Of a stretch of 64,000 nucleotides of DNA, positions 28,503 to 36,632 are shown one piece after another. Source of the stretch: Corynebacterium sp. (GTDB taxonomy: Bacteria; Actinomycetota; Actinomycetes; Mycobacteriales; Mycobacteriaceae); contig NZ_JAUNLP010000008.1 of the NCBI RefSeq assembly GCF_030532195.1, forward strand, positions 1-64,000. Reading direction: 5' to 3'. Positions within the stretch are counted from its first letter, which is position 1. Each line of letters starts with the position of its first letter. The translations under genes were made by a program, and so were the position numbers. The notes beneath the pieces are model-generated. The model worked only from the letters and a program-made list of their open reading frames with translations. It was not told where the DNA came from and did no database searches.

Positions 28503-29270
28503 CTACACCACCTGGTAGCTGCTTGCCACAAGCGAGTCCGAGGGCTGTAACTTGCCATCGACCATCTCCACCACGCGGTCAGCACCGTGGAGCTGGTTTA
28601 AGTCATGAGTGATATAGAGCGTGGCCACGCCCATTTTCCGGGTGACATTCATGATCAACCTAGTAACAGAACCTGCGGTTTTCTGGTCGAGGGCTGCCGT
28701 TGGTTCGTCGACAAGCAGTACCTCGGGGTTATTCATGAGCGCACGCGCAACATTGACGCGTGCCTGCTGACCACCGGAGAGCTGACTGACGCGGCGGTCC
28801 CCGAAGCCGGCCAGCCCCACTGCGTCGAGTAGCTCCTCGGCACGCTGTTCGGCAGCACGACGGCCGCCTGCGGGCCAGCCGAATACTCGACCGAGGCGTC
28901 GCATAGCCAGTAGCTGCTGTTTGACGGTCAACGATGGCAGAAGGTTGGGCTGCTGGAACACAATGCCGATGTGATTGCGGCGGATAGCCGCGGCTTCGGC
29001 ACCACGCACTCCCAGGTCGATGGGCTTGCGGTCGGCACCTGAGTATAGGGTGACGGTTCCGGAGTCGGCAGTTTTGAGGCAACCGGCAATAGTCAGCAAC
29101 GTGGACTTACCAGAGCCCGACGGCCCGACGAGCCCCACTACTTCACCAGCACGGATAGACAGCGAAATATCGTCCAAGATAGTGCGCTTGTTCTCACCAT
29201 CCTGTACCTTCAGCGAAATGTCTGTTAGCTCCAGTGCGACCGGGGCATTGTTGGCATCAAAAGTTGTCAT
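28503..29270 (-). CDS. hrtA: Heme-export ABC transporter ATP-binding protein HrtA
   Basis: ATPase of 255 residues of the MacB/LolD type. Walker A is GPSGSGKST (residues ~48-56), the Q-loop lies in FQQPNLLPSLT, the signature is LSGGQQARVNVARAL and Walker B is VLLVDEPTAALDQ. It drives the FtsX-like permease HrtB encoded just upstream on the same strand. The assignment to heme export rests on the neighbourhood: a divergent ChrSA-type two-component pair beside an ABC pair is the arrangement of hrtBA in C. glutamicum and C. diphtheriae. The start at 29270 has AAGGTG upstream; an open extension of 38 codons is not ABC-like. Confidence 0.86.
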   Translation of the reverse strand: MTTFDANNAPVALELTDISLKVQDGENKRTILDDISLSIRAGEVVGLVGPSGSGKSTLLTIAGCLKTADSGTVTLYSGADRKPIDLGVRGAEAAAIRRNHIGIVFQQPNLLPSLTVKQQLLAMRRLGRVFGWPAGGRRAAEQRAEELLDAVGLAGFGDRRVSQLSGGQQARVNVARALMNNPEVLLVDEPTAALDQKTAGSVTRLIMNVTRKMGVATLYITHDLNQLHGADRVVEMVDGKLQPSDSLVASSYQVV

Positions 29271-29281
29271 TTTCGCACCTT

Positions 29282-29306
29282 GTTCTGTCTCGAAGTTCTG
29301 TCTCGA
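29282..29306. repeat. Tandem 12-bp repeat GTTCTGTCTCGA
   Basis: Two exact copies at 29282-29293 and 29295-29306 in the 46-bp spacer between hrtB and hrtA. No known function. Confidence 0.8.
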
Positions 29307-29316
29307 AAAACTGGTT

Positions 29317-30363
29317 TTAGGCGTTGGCCAGTGCAGTAGTCGGATCGACGCGGAACACCGGCACGAGCGCCAGCAGCGCACCAATCACGCCGGTCACAGC
29401 CAAAATGAGGCCCGGTACAACAGTGGTCGAAACATCAACCACGATTGGCATCACATCAGCGCTTCGCAGAGCCCAGCCAGCAGCTGCAGTCAGCGCCACA
29501 CCTCCGCCAACACCAATGGCAAGCACGGCAAGTACTTGTGCCAGGGAGTCAGCCACGAGCACCTTTCGCGACGCGCCCAGCGCTGAGGAAATAGCCACAC
29601 CGCAGAGTCGCTGCACCGTCCAAACGGTAAAGAAGGCGCCCACAACCAGCGCGGAAATGACATAGAGCATCGAGGTCATCGCATTCAGCGAAGTCTGTTC
29701 ACCCTGATAGGAGGCAGAAAGGTTGTTCCGTTCGCCATCGCGAAGCACCTCGGTTTCAGCCATCGCCGGAAGCGTTGCCGCGGATTCGTCCACCACCAAC
29801 GCCGCCGGGGCTGCCATCCCAGCCGGGCCTGGGGTCAGTGCTTCCATCACGCCACGCCCAGCAAAAACTACTGCCTGATGGTCCAGCCACTTATCGCCAG
29901 TAACGCGCGCAATCGTGGCCGACTGCTCCCCCATCGGACCGGACAAGGTCAGCGACTCACCTTCCGCAAGCGCGGTCTCGCTGACACCGTTGGTTACAGC
30001 CACCTGGCCGTCGTTAAGCGAAGAGTCGGAGATGACGGTGACGGGCGTATCGTCGACTCGCGCACGACTGACAAAGACTTCACGGACGTGCGCGCCGTTG
30101 TCGCTCGCCCACGCGCTGACATTCTCGCGCGCCGTGTCACTCATGCTCGACGACGACAACGACGTCGCCCCCTCTGAGATGACGACGGCATCGTCGTTGC
30201 CGTAGACCTCGCCCAATGCGGAGATGGACTGGTTGGATAGGCCGGAGGCTAGGGCCGAGAGGAATGTGACCATCACGGCAATCATGCCGACGGTGATGGT
30301 AATCAGTGCGGCACGGCCCGGCGCGGCTCGAAGTTCTTTCATTGACTGGTACATGACTCTCAT
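29317..30363 (-). CDS. hrtB: Heme-export ABC transporter permease HrtB (FtsX-like)
   Basis: Membrane protein of about 348 residues. The layout is one N-terminal helix (residues ~14-38), a large external domain (~40-220) with many Ser/Thr/Ala, then three helices close to the C-terminus containing VISALVVGAFFTVWTVQRL. This is the MacB/FtsX topology. In known HrtBA systems the external face of the membrane region takes up heme and HrtA powers its release. Starts at 30381 (GTG), 30363 and 30354 are possible; a TTTAAAT -10-like element at 30384-30390 would exclude the first. Operon with hrtA, divergent from chrS. Confidence 0.85.
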   Translation of the reverse strand: MRVMYQSMKELRAAPGRAALITITVGMIAVMVTFLSALASGLSNQSISALGEVYGNDDAVVISEGATSLSSSSMSDTARENVSAWASDNGAHVREVFVSRARVDDTPVTVISDSSLNDGQVAVTNGVSETALAEGESLTLSGPMGEQSATIARVTGDKWLDHQAVVFAGRGVMEALTPGPAGMAAPAALVVDESAATLPAMAETEVLRDGERNNLSASYQGEQTSLNAMTSMLYVISALVVGAFFTVWTVQRLCGVAISSALGASRKVLVADSLAQVLAVLAIGVGGGVALTAAAGWALRSADVMPIVVDVSTTVVPGLILAVTGVIGALLALVPVFRVDPTTALANA

Positions 30364-30445
30364 AGTCGCGGTCTTGGCCACAATTTAAATCGCCAGGGAG
30401 GATGAACTTCGTCTCCAACTTTCGATTGATATTGGCCTCAGGACC
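30364..30445. promoter_or_regulatory. Divergent hrtB / chrS promoter region
   Basis: Short spacer holding both promoters and presumably the ChrA operator, by analogy with C. glutamicum hrtBA-chrSA. TTTAAAT at 30384-30390 is a plausible hrtB -10. I could not identify a specific ChrA site by eye. Confidence 0.5.
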
Positions 30446-31705
30446 GTGAAGAGTGCTCGTCAGAGAGGCTTTTTGGTGCGTGGCTCGCATAGGCTCGAGG
30501 ACGTGGATACTCCTGAGACTCTCGATCGCATTTGGCGCGTGTTGCGTTTTGCCCTGGATATTTTGGTGTTGGTGCTGCTCGCGGTGTGCGTGGTGCCGAA
30601 TCCGCAGTGGCACATCATCACCTGTGCAGTGTGCTTTCTAGTGGTGTATATCGCCGGTTCGGTGGGGCCGATTGGTCGTGCGCGCCATGGCAGTGTGGCC
30701 AATGAGGTTGCGCTGACCAAGCCACGTCGGCTGCTGCTGGGCTGGTTGGTGCTGCTGCTGATTTGTTGGACGGGGTTGGCCTTTGCCACGTTGGATGCGT
30801 CGTTCCTGGTGTTCCCGCTGTTCTTTGTCATTCTGCAGGTCACCGGTGGGCTCGCCGCTGTCATTTTGGTGGCGGCGACGACCGCGACGGCGATTGGCGC
30901 GATTGCCACGCACACGCAGTTGACCTTCGGCGGTGTGCTGGGGCCAATTCTCGGCGGCACCTTCGCACTCACGGTTGGTCTGGGATTCCGGCTAATTCAA
31001 CGCGAGACCATTGAAAAAACCAATGCGCTGGCCGAGTTGGAAGCCGCGCGTGCACAGTCCGAGGCGCTGTCGCGGCGCGCTGGCGAGCTGGATGAACGGG
31101 CTCGACTAGCTGCGGATATTCACGACACCGTCGCGCAGGGACTGTCCTCCATTCAGCTGTTGTTGCATTCGGTGGAAACGCGGATGAAGAATGCTCCCGC
31201 ACAGCATGATGAAAAATCTCTGGAGACCTTAGAGCTGGCTCGCAAGGTCGCTGCCGACAATCTCGCCGAGACTCGGCGCATTATCGCAGCCCTGCAACCC
31301 GCACCGCTTGCCGAGGCCGACCTGCCCAGCGCCCTAGCAAAAGTGTGTCAGTCCACCGTGCTTGGCGCTGCCGTCTCCTTCCACGTGGACGGCACACCAA
31401 CGAGGCTGCCCGCCACGGTGGAGGCCACCATCATCAGAGTGACACAGGCGAGCCTGGCGAACGTCGTCAAGCATGCACATGCCACGCGCTGCCGCGTCAC
31501 CCTGACCTACCAGCCCGACGAAGTGCTGCTGGACTGCGTCGACAACGGTGTCGGCTTTGATCCCTCTGCCCCGATTTCGGAGGACAGCGTCGGGATTGTC
31601 AATGCGCGCCGTCGCGTGGAGAAGCTCGGCGGGACCTTTACCATCGAGTCCGAACCGGGGTGCGGCTGCGGAGTCTCTGTCAGTATTCCCCGCCGCGCCG
31701 CCTAA
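30446..31705 (+). CDS. chrS: Sensor histidine kinase ChrS (heme-responsive type)
   Basis: A 419-residue NarL-partner-type kinase. About six transmembrane helices occupy residues 25-170, with little extracytoplasmic sequence, as in ChrS/HrrS kinases that sense heme in the membrane. A coiled linker follows. The HisKA_3 motif LAADIHDTVAQGLSSIQ has phospho-acceptor His226. The ATPase domain contains LDCVDNGVGFDP and GIVNARRRVEKLGG. Start is a GTG with a short AGGA just upstream. The response regulator follows after 44 bp. Heme as signal is inferred from synteny with hrtBA. Confidence 0.86.
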   Translation: MKSARQRGFLVRGSHRLEDVDTPETLDRIWRVLRFALDILVLVLLAVCVVPNPQWHIITCAVCFLVVYIAGSVGPIGRARHGSVANEVALTKPRRLLLGWLVLLLICWTGLAFATLDASFLVFPLFFVILQVTGGLAAVILVAATTATAIGAIATHTQLTFGGVLGPILGGTFALTVGLGFRLIQRETIEKTNALAELEAARAQSEALSRRAGELDERARLAADIHDTVAQGLSSIQLLLHSVETRMKNAPAQHDEKSLETLELARKVAADNLAETRRIIAALQPAPLAEADLPSALAKVCQSTVLGAAVSFHVDGTPTRLPATVEATIIRVTQASLANVVKHAHATRCRVTLTYQPDEVLLDCVDNGVGFDPSAPISEDSVGIVNARRRVEKLGGTFTIESEPGCGCGVSVSIPRRAA

Positions 31706-31749
31706 GCGCTGGTATGCAGGTAGTACACGACTGTTAAGGAGTCCACCGC

Positions 31750-32436
31750 ATGTCACCGACGTCCATTGGGGTTCTCATCGCCGATGATCACCCAATCGTC
31801 CGCGCAGGTCTGCGCGCTGTCATCGAGTCCGCACCGGATATCACCGTTGTCGGCGAAGCCGCCAGCGCTGATGAGGCCGTGGACAAGGTACGCACTTCGC
31901 TTGACGACGACTCATGCGACCGCATCGATCTGGTGTTGATGGATCTTCGTTTTGGTGAAGCCCCAGGTGCGACGACTCGTGCCGGTGGTGTGGACGCGAC
32001 AGCCGCCATTCGAGACCTGGCCAAGCAGGGATTGCCCGCCCCCGAGGTGTTGGTGGTGACTAACTATTCCTCGGACTCCGATGTGCTGGGAGCAGTCACT
32101 GCCGGCGCGGTGGGCTATTTGCTCAAAGATGCGGCTCCCGAAGAACTCATTGATGGCATTCGTCGGGCAGTTCGCGGTGAGACCGTGCTCAACACACAAG
32201 TGGCCGGGCGGCTCATGGGACGGATGCGCAATCCCAATACTGCGCTGACCCCGCGTGAGCTGGAAGTGCTCGAGCTGGTCGCGCGGGGCATGTCGAATAG
32301 GAAAATCGCTGAACAGCTGGTGCTCACTGAGGCGACCGTCAAGTCTCACTTGGTGCATATTTTTACGAAGCTGGACGTGAATTCACGAACTGCCGCAGTC
32401 GCTAGGGCGCAGGAGTTGGGGATGCTCAGCGAGTAG
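31750..32436 (+). CDS. chrA: Response regulator ChrA (LuxR/NarL type)
   Basis: A 228-residue regulator. The receiver domain has the acidic pair IADDHPI and phospho-acceptor Asp65 in LVLMDLRFGE, followed by a short Gly/Ala/Thr insertion (APGATTRAGGVD) that is typical of the ChrA/HrrA class. The Lys is in GYLLKDAAPEEL. The C-terminal LuxR helix-turn-helix contains LTPRELEVLELVARGMSNRKIAEQ. AAGGAG precedes the ATG. It probably activates the divergent hrtBA genes and may repress chrSA, as described for C. glutamicum. Confidence 0.87.
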   Translation: MSPTSIGVLIADDHPIVRAGLRAVIESAPDITVVGEAASADEAVDKVRTSLDDDSCDRIDLVLMDLRFGEAPGATTRAGGVDATAAIRDLAKQGLPAPEVLVVTNYSSDSDVLGAVTAGAVGYLLKDAAPEELIDGIRRAVRGETVLNTQVAGRLMGRMRNPNTALTPRELEVLELVARGMSNRKIAEQLVLTEATVKSHLVHIFTKLDVNSRTAAVARAQELGMLSE

Positions 32437-32508
32437 TCAATATGGCCCAGTACCGTGCGCAATGTGGGCACGAATGCGGCATGAAGATGACGTTAAGATT
32501 TCATAGAG

Positions 32509-32542
32509 AAACCCGCCGAGCGAAAAATACTCGGCGGGTTTT
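32509..32542. terminator. Bidirectional terminator, chrA / L,D-transpeptidase
   Basis: AAACCCGCCGAG pairs with CTCGGCGGGTTT over a 9-nt loop, with T-runs either way. Confidence 0.9.
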
Positions 32543-32582
32543 AACTATTAAAAGCAAGATAAGCAGCGGATCTGGGTGACTC

Positions 32583-33743
32583 TTAGTAGCCCTCGTCGGC
32601 GTTGCCCTTCTTCCAGGTCTCCCACGGGATGTTCCAGTCACCGAGTCCGTCGACACCGGAGAGCGTCTCGCCAACGGTGTTCTTCACAATGACGATGTCA
32701 CCGCGCTTGGTGTTTTCCAGGAACCACTTGGCGTTGGCATCGGTGACGTTAATGCAGCCGTGCGACTGGTTAACGCTGCCCTGCGCCCAGGTCGACCACG
32801 GTGCACCGTGGACATAAATACCGGAGTAGGACATCTGGGTGGCGTAGTTGACCGGGGTCACGTAACCGCCAGCCTCCAGAGACAGGCCATAGGTGCGGGA
32901 GTCCATGACCATCGACTCATTATGGTCACCGAGGATGTATTGACCATTCGGAGTCGGGTGAACGTTGGAACCCATTGAAATCGGCATGGAATTGATGACC
33001 TCACCATTTTTCTCAATGGTCATGGTCTTCGTCGAATCATCTGCTGTTGCAATAACCTCATCACCGATAGTGAAGTTGGTTTCGCTGGCCTCCTGGCCGT
33101 AAAGGCTGTCACCGAGGTCCTTGCCGTAAGTATCCACCTTGACGGAGACCTTCGTGCCTGGCTCCCAGTAGTTTTCTGGGCGCCAACGAACTTCGCTATT
33201 AGTCAGCCAGTAGAAGGCACCCTCCACATGTGGCTCGGTTGTCACCTTGATGGCATCCTGGGCTGCCTTTCGATCAGCAATCGGCTCGTCGAAACGGACT
33301 GCAATCGTCTGCCCCACACCGACAGTCGATCCTTCGGCAGGAGATACATAGCCGTAGGTCTGATTATTCGGAGTAACGGTAGTGAACGAACTTGCCAGCT
33401 TTTCCTTACCGGAGGTGGCATTGAGCTCATAAGTCTTGGAGTAACCCAGTGGCTCCGTGGTGGTCCACTTAGTGCCGCTTGGGTCTAGCTCGCCGTCTAC
33501 CTCTTTACCTTCTTCATTAAGAAGCTTGACTTTGTCCAGGCGATGGCCCTTTTCCACCTGGACGGTAACTGGGTCAATGACCGAGACATCAGTCGCGTCA
33601 TCCTTTACGCTGGCGACGAGACCTGCGTCCGGCTCCGCTGCTGCTTGCTCCGATTCGGCTCCGCCAGAAGAACAAGCCACCATAGTCGCGGTAGTGGCAA
33701 ATGCCACGATAGTCATCGACAGACGCTTAAAAGTTCGCCGCAT
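32583..33743 (-). CDS. L,D-transpeptidase lipoprotein (LdtMt2-like)
   Basis: A 386-residue cell-wall enzyme. The N-terminus is a lipoprotein signal with lipobox TMVAC, so it is probably anchored on the outer face of the membrane. Immunoglobulin-like domains span residues ~40-240. The C-terminal YkuD domain has [21 protein letters not shown], with the catalytic Cys near residue 330. These enzymes make 3-3 peptidoglycan cross-links and resist most beta-lactams except carbapenems. GGAG lies ahead of the ATG. Location near bcp and fas matches Rv2518c (LdtMt2). Confidence 0.93.
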   Translation of the reverse strand: MRRTFKRLSMTIVAFATTATMVACSSGGAESEQAAAEPDAGLVASVKDDATDVSVIDPVTVQVEKGHRLDKVKLLNEEGKEVDGELDPSGTKWTTTEPLGYSKTYELNATSGKEKLASSFTTVTPNNQTYGYVSPAEGSTVGVGQTIAVRFDEPIADRKAAQDAIKVTTEPHVEGAFYWLTNSEVRWRPENYWEPGTKVSVKVDTYGKDLGDSLYGQEASETNFTIGDEVIATADDSTKTMTIEKNGEVINSMPISMGSNVHPTPNGQYILGDHNESMVMDSRTYGLSLEAGGYVTPVNYATQMSYSGIYVHGAPWSTWAQGSVNQSHGCINVTDANAKWFLENTKRGDIVIVKNTVGETLSGVDGLGDWNIPWETWKKGNADEGY

Positions 33744-34455
33744 AATCGTGCTTCACTCCAACAGTGCATTAAATTAAGAGAACTTCCGCCTCACGCAGTG
33801 CGTGGCGCTGAACTGGTAACGATACTCGGCACCGACGTTCCCCGCCGGTGAACAAGCATACGTTTTCATAATCGCTTTTAGCTGCAGAAATGCAGCTTGA
33901 GATCTCGCGAACGAATCTCAAACCCCTGGACAGTCCAGACGATTCTTAAACTTAACCCGCTGCGAGAATTCACCGCAACCCCTAACTATTCAGGGCACTA
34001 CAAAAGCCCAGGTAACCAAGACACGAAGGGGTAAGCGTTATTAAAAAGTTATCGCTTCTTTGATTGAAAACATCTTTTTCCAGACGAAAGTCCTGGCGAA
34101 ACTCCAATAAGGCAGTCACAAAACATCATCGAAGCCAGACCAAGCTATTCGACTGCGACTGCTCCTACTAGACGAGCAATCACACACTCCATCACATACC
34201 CGGTCACTCACACCTACGCTCCGCCACGTAAATCCACGCTGAGCCAACACCTAATCACCCCTTGTTTGAGGATTTTCAAACTTTTTTTGAACTTTTTTAG
34301 AACTCGACGCTGCAACCGTTGAAAAAACATGCATTTTAAGGCCTTCAAAAACCACCTCTGACCAGCCGATTTTACAAACAATCAAAAAGCTGGTTATATA
34401 TCTTTTCGTTGCCAGCGAGGAGCTCACAAAGAGAGCACCGAGCAGGAAACGGAAA
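33744..34455. other. AT-rich 0.7-kb gap with phased T-tracts
   Basis: I see no supportable gene. The stretch 34260-34400 is clearly more AT-rich than its surroundings. T-tracts at 34273-34276, 34282-34288 and 34293-34298 are about one helical turn apart, a pattern that bends DNA. It should hold the L,D-transpeptidase promoter (left) and the tRNA-Lys promoter (right, perhaps using TATATAT near 34395). Confidence 0.6.
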
Positions 34456-34528
<73 letters not shown>

Positions 34529-34536
34529 CAGAATAC

Positions 34537-34572
34537 AGACCGGGAAGGCGGAAACGTCCTCCCGGTCTTTTT
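34537..34572 (+). terminator. tRNA-Lys terminator
   Basis: AGACCGGGA/TCCCGGTCT stem followed by five T's. Confidence 0.9.
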
Positions 34573-34697
34573 GTATGCCCAATGGCTCTTCTACGTTTCC
34601 CCGTGACATGCACATGGCTGGATCAAACAACAAGAACGAGCAGTGACTAGCCCATCGATCTGTCAACGGGCGTGGCCAAAACACAAAGCAAATACCA

Positions 34698-34736
34698 AAA
34701 GGGGCACCCCACGCAGCTTGCGCGGGGTGCCCCTTT
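34698..34736. terminator. Second strong hairpin downstream of tRNA-Lys
   Basis: A 13-bp perfect stem AAAGGGGCACCCC with its complement at 34724-34736 and a 13-nt loop that itself can pair. It is symmetrical and could stop transcription from either side. The 125 bp before it hold no gene I can support. Confidence 0.75.
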
Positions 34737-34737
34737 G

Positions 34738-34765
34738 TACACGCGTAGACGTACACGCGTAGACG
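34738..34765. repeat. Tandem 14-bp repeat TACACGCGTAGACG
   Basis: Two exact head-to-tail copies at 34738-34751 and 34752-34765, between two hairpins. Confidence 0.85.
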
Positions 34766-34773
34766 TGAAGCCT

Positions 34774-34809
34774 AACTATCTAACTGCCGTAAATGGCAGT
34801 TAGATAGTT
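34774..34809 (-). terminator. Perfect 15-bp hairpin after the DUF3618 gene
   Basis: AACTATCTAACTGCC pairs perfectly with 34795-34809 around the loop GTAAAT. No T-run follows on either strand, so it would be a hairpin-only terminator or an mRNA 3'-end stabiliser. Confidence 0.6.
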
Positions 34810-34825
34810 GACGCCTACGGAAATA

Positions 34826-35107
34826 CTACTTCGCAGCAGCCTCAATCATCTCGCGGATGCGGTCGAGCTCCTTGCTGCGGTTGCGGCTACGACGAACAGT
34901 CAGCGCAATGCCACCGACGATAAGTGCTGCAACAGCACCCAGTGCAGCCTGTACCTTCGGCTCATTCAGAGCATCGACGACACGTGACTTTGCGTCGTCC
35001 GCAACGTTCTTCGGATTGGTCCGCACGCTGAGCTCATCCAGAGTACGGGCGAGCTGGTTACGGTTACGCTCAATATCGCGCTGGATATCTTCAATGCTGC
35101 GAGCCAC
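34826..35107 (-). CDS. DUF3618 membrane-anchored protein
   Basis: A 93-residue protein. The N-terminal half is a charged helix with the family motif IQRDIERNRNQLARTLDELSVRTNPKN. Residues 56-72 form one transmembrane helix (AALGAVAALIVGGIALTV), followed by a basic cytoplasmic stretch. Start GTG with GGGAG upstream. Members are encoded next to bcp in mycobacteria (Rv2520c) and their function is unknown. It is divergent from bcp here. Confidence 0.88.
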   Translation of the reverse strand: MARSIEDIQRDIERNRNQLARTLDELSVRTNPKNVADDAKSRVVDALNEPKVQAALGAVAALIVGGIALTVRRSRNRSKELDRIREMIEAAAK

Positions 35108-35234
35108 GTAAACTCCCTAAGACTTGATTTATCGAAAGTGATTGTTCGCCTAAAAGACTAACACCTACCGTAAGTCAGTGTGGTCGGGCACTGAGAAAAA
35201 TACACGCTCAGCCCACGCTGACGCCCAGAGTAGA

Positions 35235-35240
35235 TACGAT
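35235..35240 (+). promoter_or_regulatory. -10 box of bcp (leaderless)
   Basis: TACGAT, 7 nt before the bcp ATG. Confidence 0.5.
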
Positions 35241-35247
35241 TGAAATC

Positions 35248-35778
35248 ATGTCTACTTCTTCCGCCAGCGATAAAGATTTCGGTCAGGACAATGTCCGCCT
35301 TGAGCCTGGCACTACTGCCCCGGCTTTCACCCTGCTCAATGATTCGGAGGAACAGGTCTCCCTTTCGGACTACGCAGGTCGCCCGGTCCTTATTTACTTC
35401 TACCCACGCGCTAACACACCGGGCTGCACTACAGAGGCCTGCGATTTTCGCGATGAATCGGCAGCGCTCAATGATGCCGGCATCGACGTCGTGGGCATCT
35501 CCCCGGACAAGCCGGAAAAGCTCGCAAAGTTCCGCGATGACCACGGTCTGAACTTCACCCTCCTGTCCGACCCGACTAAAGAGACCATGGCCGCGTTCGG
35601 CGCCTTCGGCGAAAAGAAGAACTACGGCAAGATCGTCCAGGGCGTTATCCGCTCAACGTTCCTGGTCAATGGAGAGGGCATGATTGAGCAGGCATGGTAC
35701 AACGTCCGCGCTAAGGGCCATGTCCAGCGTGTTCTGCGCGATCTGAAAATTGAGTCTCAGGCAGCCGCCGACAAATAA
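35248..35778 (+). CDS. bcp: Thioredoxin-dependent peroxiredoxin (Bcp/PrxQ)
   Basis: A 176-residue thiol peroxidase that reduces H2O2 and organic hydroperoxides. The active-site region YPRANTPGCTTEACDFRDE holds the peroxidatic Cys and a second Cys five residues later, the PrxQ arrangement. RSTFLVNGEG and the C-terminal VLRDLK helix are typical. The mRNA appears leaderless. A TetR gene follows after 20 bp on the same strand and may be co-transcribed. Matches Rv2521 in position. Confidence 0.95.
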   Translation: MSTSSASDKDFGQDNVRLEPGTTAPAFTLLNDSEEQVSLSDYAGRPVLIYFYPRANTPGCTTEACDFRDESAALNDAGIDVVGISPDKPEKLAKFRDDHGLNFTLLSDPTKETMAAFGAFGEKKNYGKIVQGVIRSTFLVNGEGMIEQAWYNVRAKGHVQRVLRDLKIESQAAADK

Positions 35779-35798
35779 CAACTAACTACGGGTAAGCA

Positions 35799-36464
35799 GT
35801 GGTGACGACAAGTAAGGACGCTCCGGAAATTCTTCGGCCGCGCCGCACGCCTGTGCAGGAGCGCAGCCGCAAGCGGTACGCCCGCATGCTCACCGCTGCT
35901 CGAAATGTGCTTGTCGACGTCGGTTTTGAGTCCTTCACGTTCGATGAGGTAGCGCGACAGGCTGATATCCCCATCGGTACGCTCTACCAGTTTTTTGCCA
36001 ACAAGTACGTGATGATCTGCGAGCTTGACCGGCAGGATACCGATGCCGTCTTGGCAGAGATGACTCGCTTTGCCAAGCACATCCCGGCCCTTGAGTGGCC
36101 GGAGTTCCTCTCAGAGTTTATTGACCACCTCGCCTCTCTCTGGCGCAAGGATGTCTCCCGCCGAGCGGTCTGGCTGGCCGTGCAATCGACTCCGGCCACT
36201 CGCGCGACCGCGCAGGATACAAAAGCGCGCCTGGTTACTGAAATCGCGAAAGTGCTGCGCCCGCTGGCACCGTCGTCAGGCGATGAAGCGCTGGAATTCA
36301 TGGCAGATCTGTTGATTAACGCGACGTATGCGCTGCTGAATTACTCGGTCGATCGGCCGGGCAGTGACACCGAGCGCGAACTGCACTATGAACTGACGGT
36401 GCAGGAGATTAAACGAATGGTGATTTCCTACCTCATGTCCGTCGCGGATGCTGCGCAAAACTAG
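35799..36464 (+). CDS. TetR-family transcriptional regulator
   Basis: A 221-residue protein. The helix-turn-helix is in residues 25-75: MLTAARNVLVDVGFESFTFDEVARQADIPIGTLYQFFANK. The C-terminal domain is helical. It starts with two adjacent GTG codons 20 bp after bcp and has only a weak ribosome-binding site (GGGTAAG). It could control bcp, the surface-protein gene 169 bp downstream, or fas further on; the sequence does not say which. The closest functional guess for a TetR protein near fas (FasR) is not supported by any motif I can see. Confidence 0.87.
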   Translation: MVTTSKDAPEILRPRRTPVQERSRKRYARMLTAARNVLVDVGFESFTFDEVARQADIPIGTLYQFFANKYVMICELDRQDTDAVLAEMTRFAKHIPALEWPEFLSEFIDHLASLWRKDVSRRAVWLAVQSTPATRATAQDTKARLVTEIAKVLRPLAPSSGDEALEFMADLLINATYALLNYSVDRPGSDTERELHYELTVQEIKRMVISYLMSVADAAQN

Positions 36465-36540
36465 TGTGAAAAACAAGCCTTCGTGAGCCGTCCCACACCG
36501 CTTCTACGTGGGACTTTGTTGCTCTCAGGCTCCTTTCAGC

Positions 36541-36562
36541 GTAGGGTTACCTTAGTTATAAA
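36541..36562 (+). promoter_or_regulatory. Promoter of the surface protein with a possible iron (DtxR-like) operator
   Basis: TTATAAATT at 36556-36564 is a good -10. GTAGGGTTACCTTAGTTAT at 36541-36559 overlaps it and matches about 11 of 19 positions of the DtxR consensus as I recall it (TWAGGTTAGSCTAACCTWA). The match is weak to moderate. Confidence 0.35.
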
Positions 36563-36632
36563 TTTTGATCTGGACAGCCACCGCCGCTTCCCCGCCGCGT
36601 CGGCTGTCAATCCAACAGAATTAGAGGTTTCC

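Noticed and set aside
34738..34765. Start of a CRISPR array
   Set aside because: Only two copies of 14 bp, directly adjacent with no spacer, and no cas genes.
35799..36464. FasR, the TetR-type regulator of fatty acid synthesis
   Set aside because: The gene is only loosely near fas. I see no sequence feature specific to FasR, so a generic TetR label is safer.
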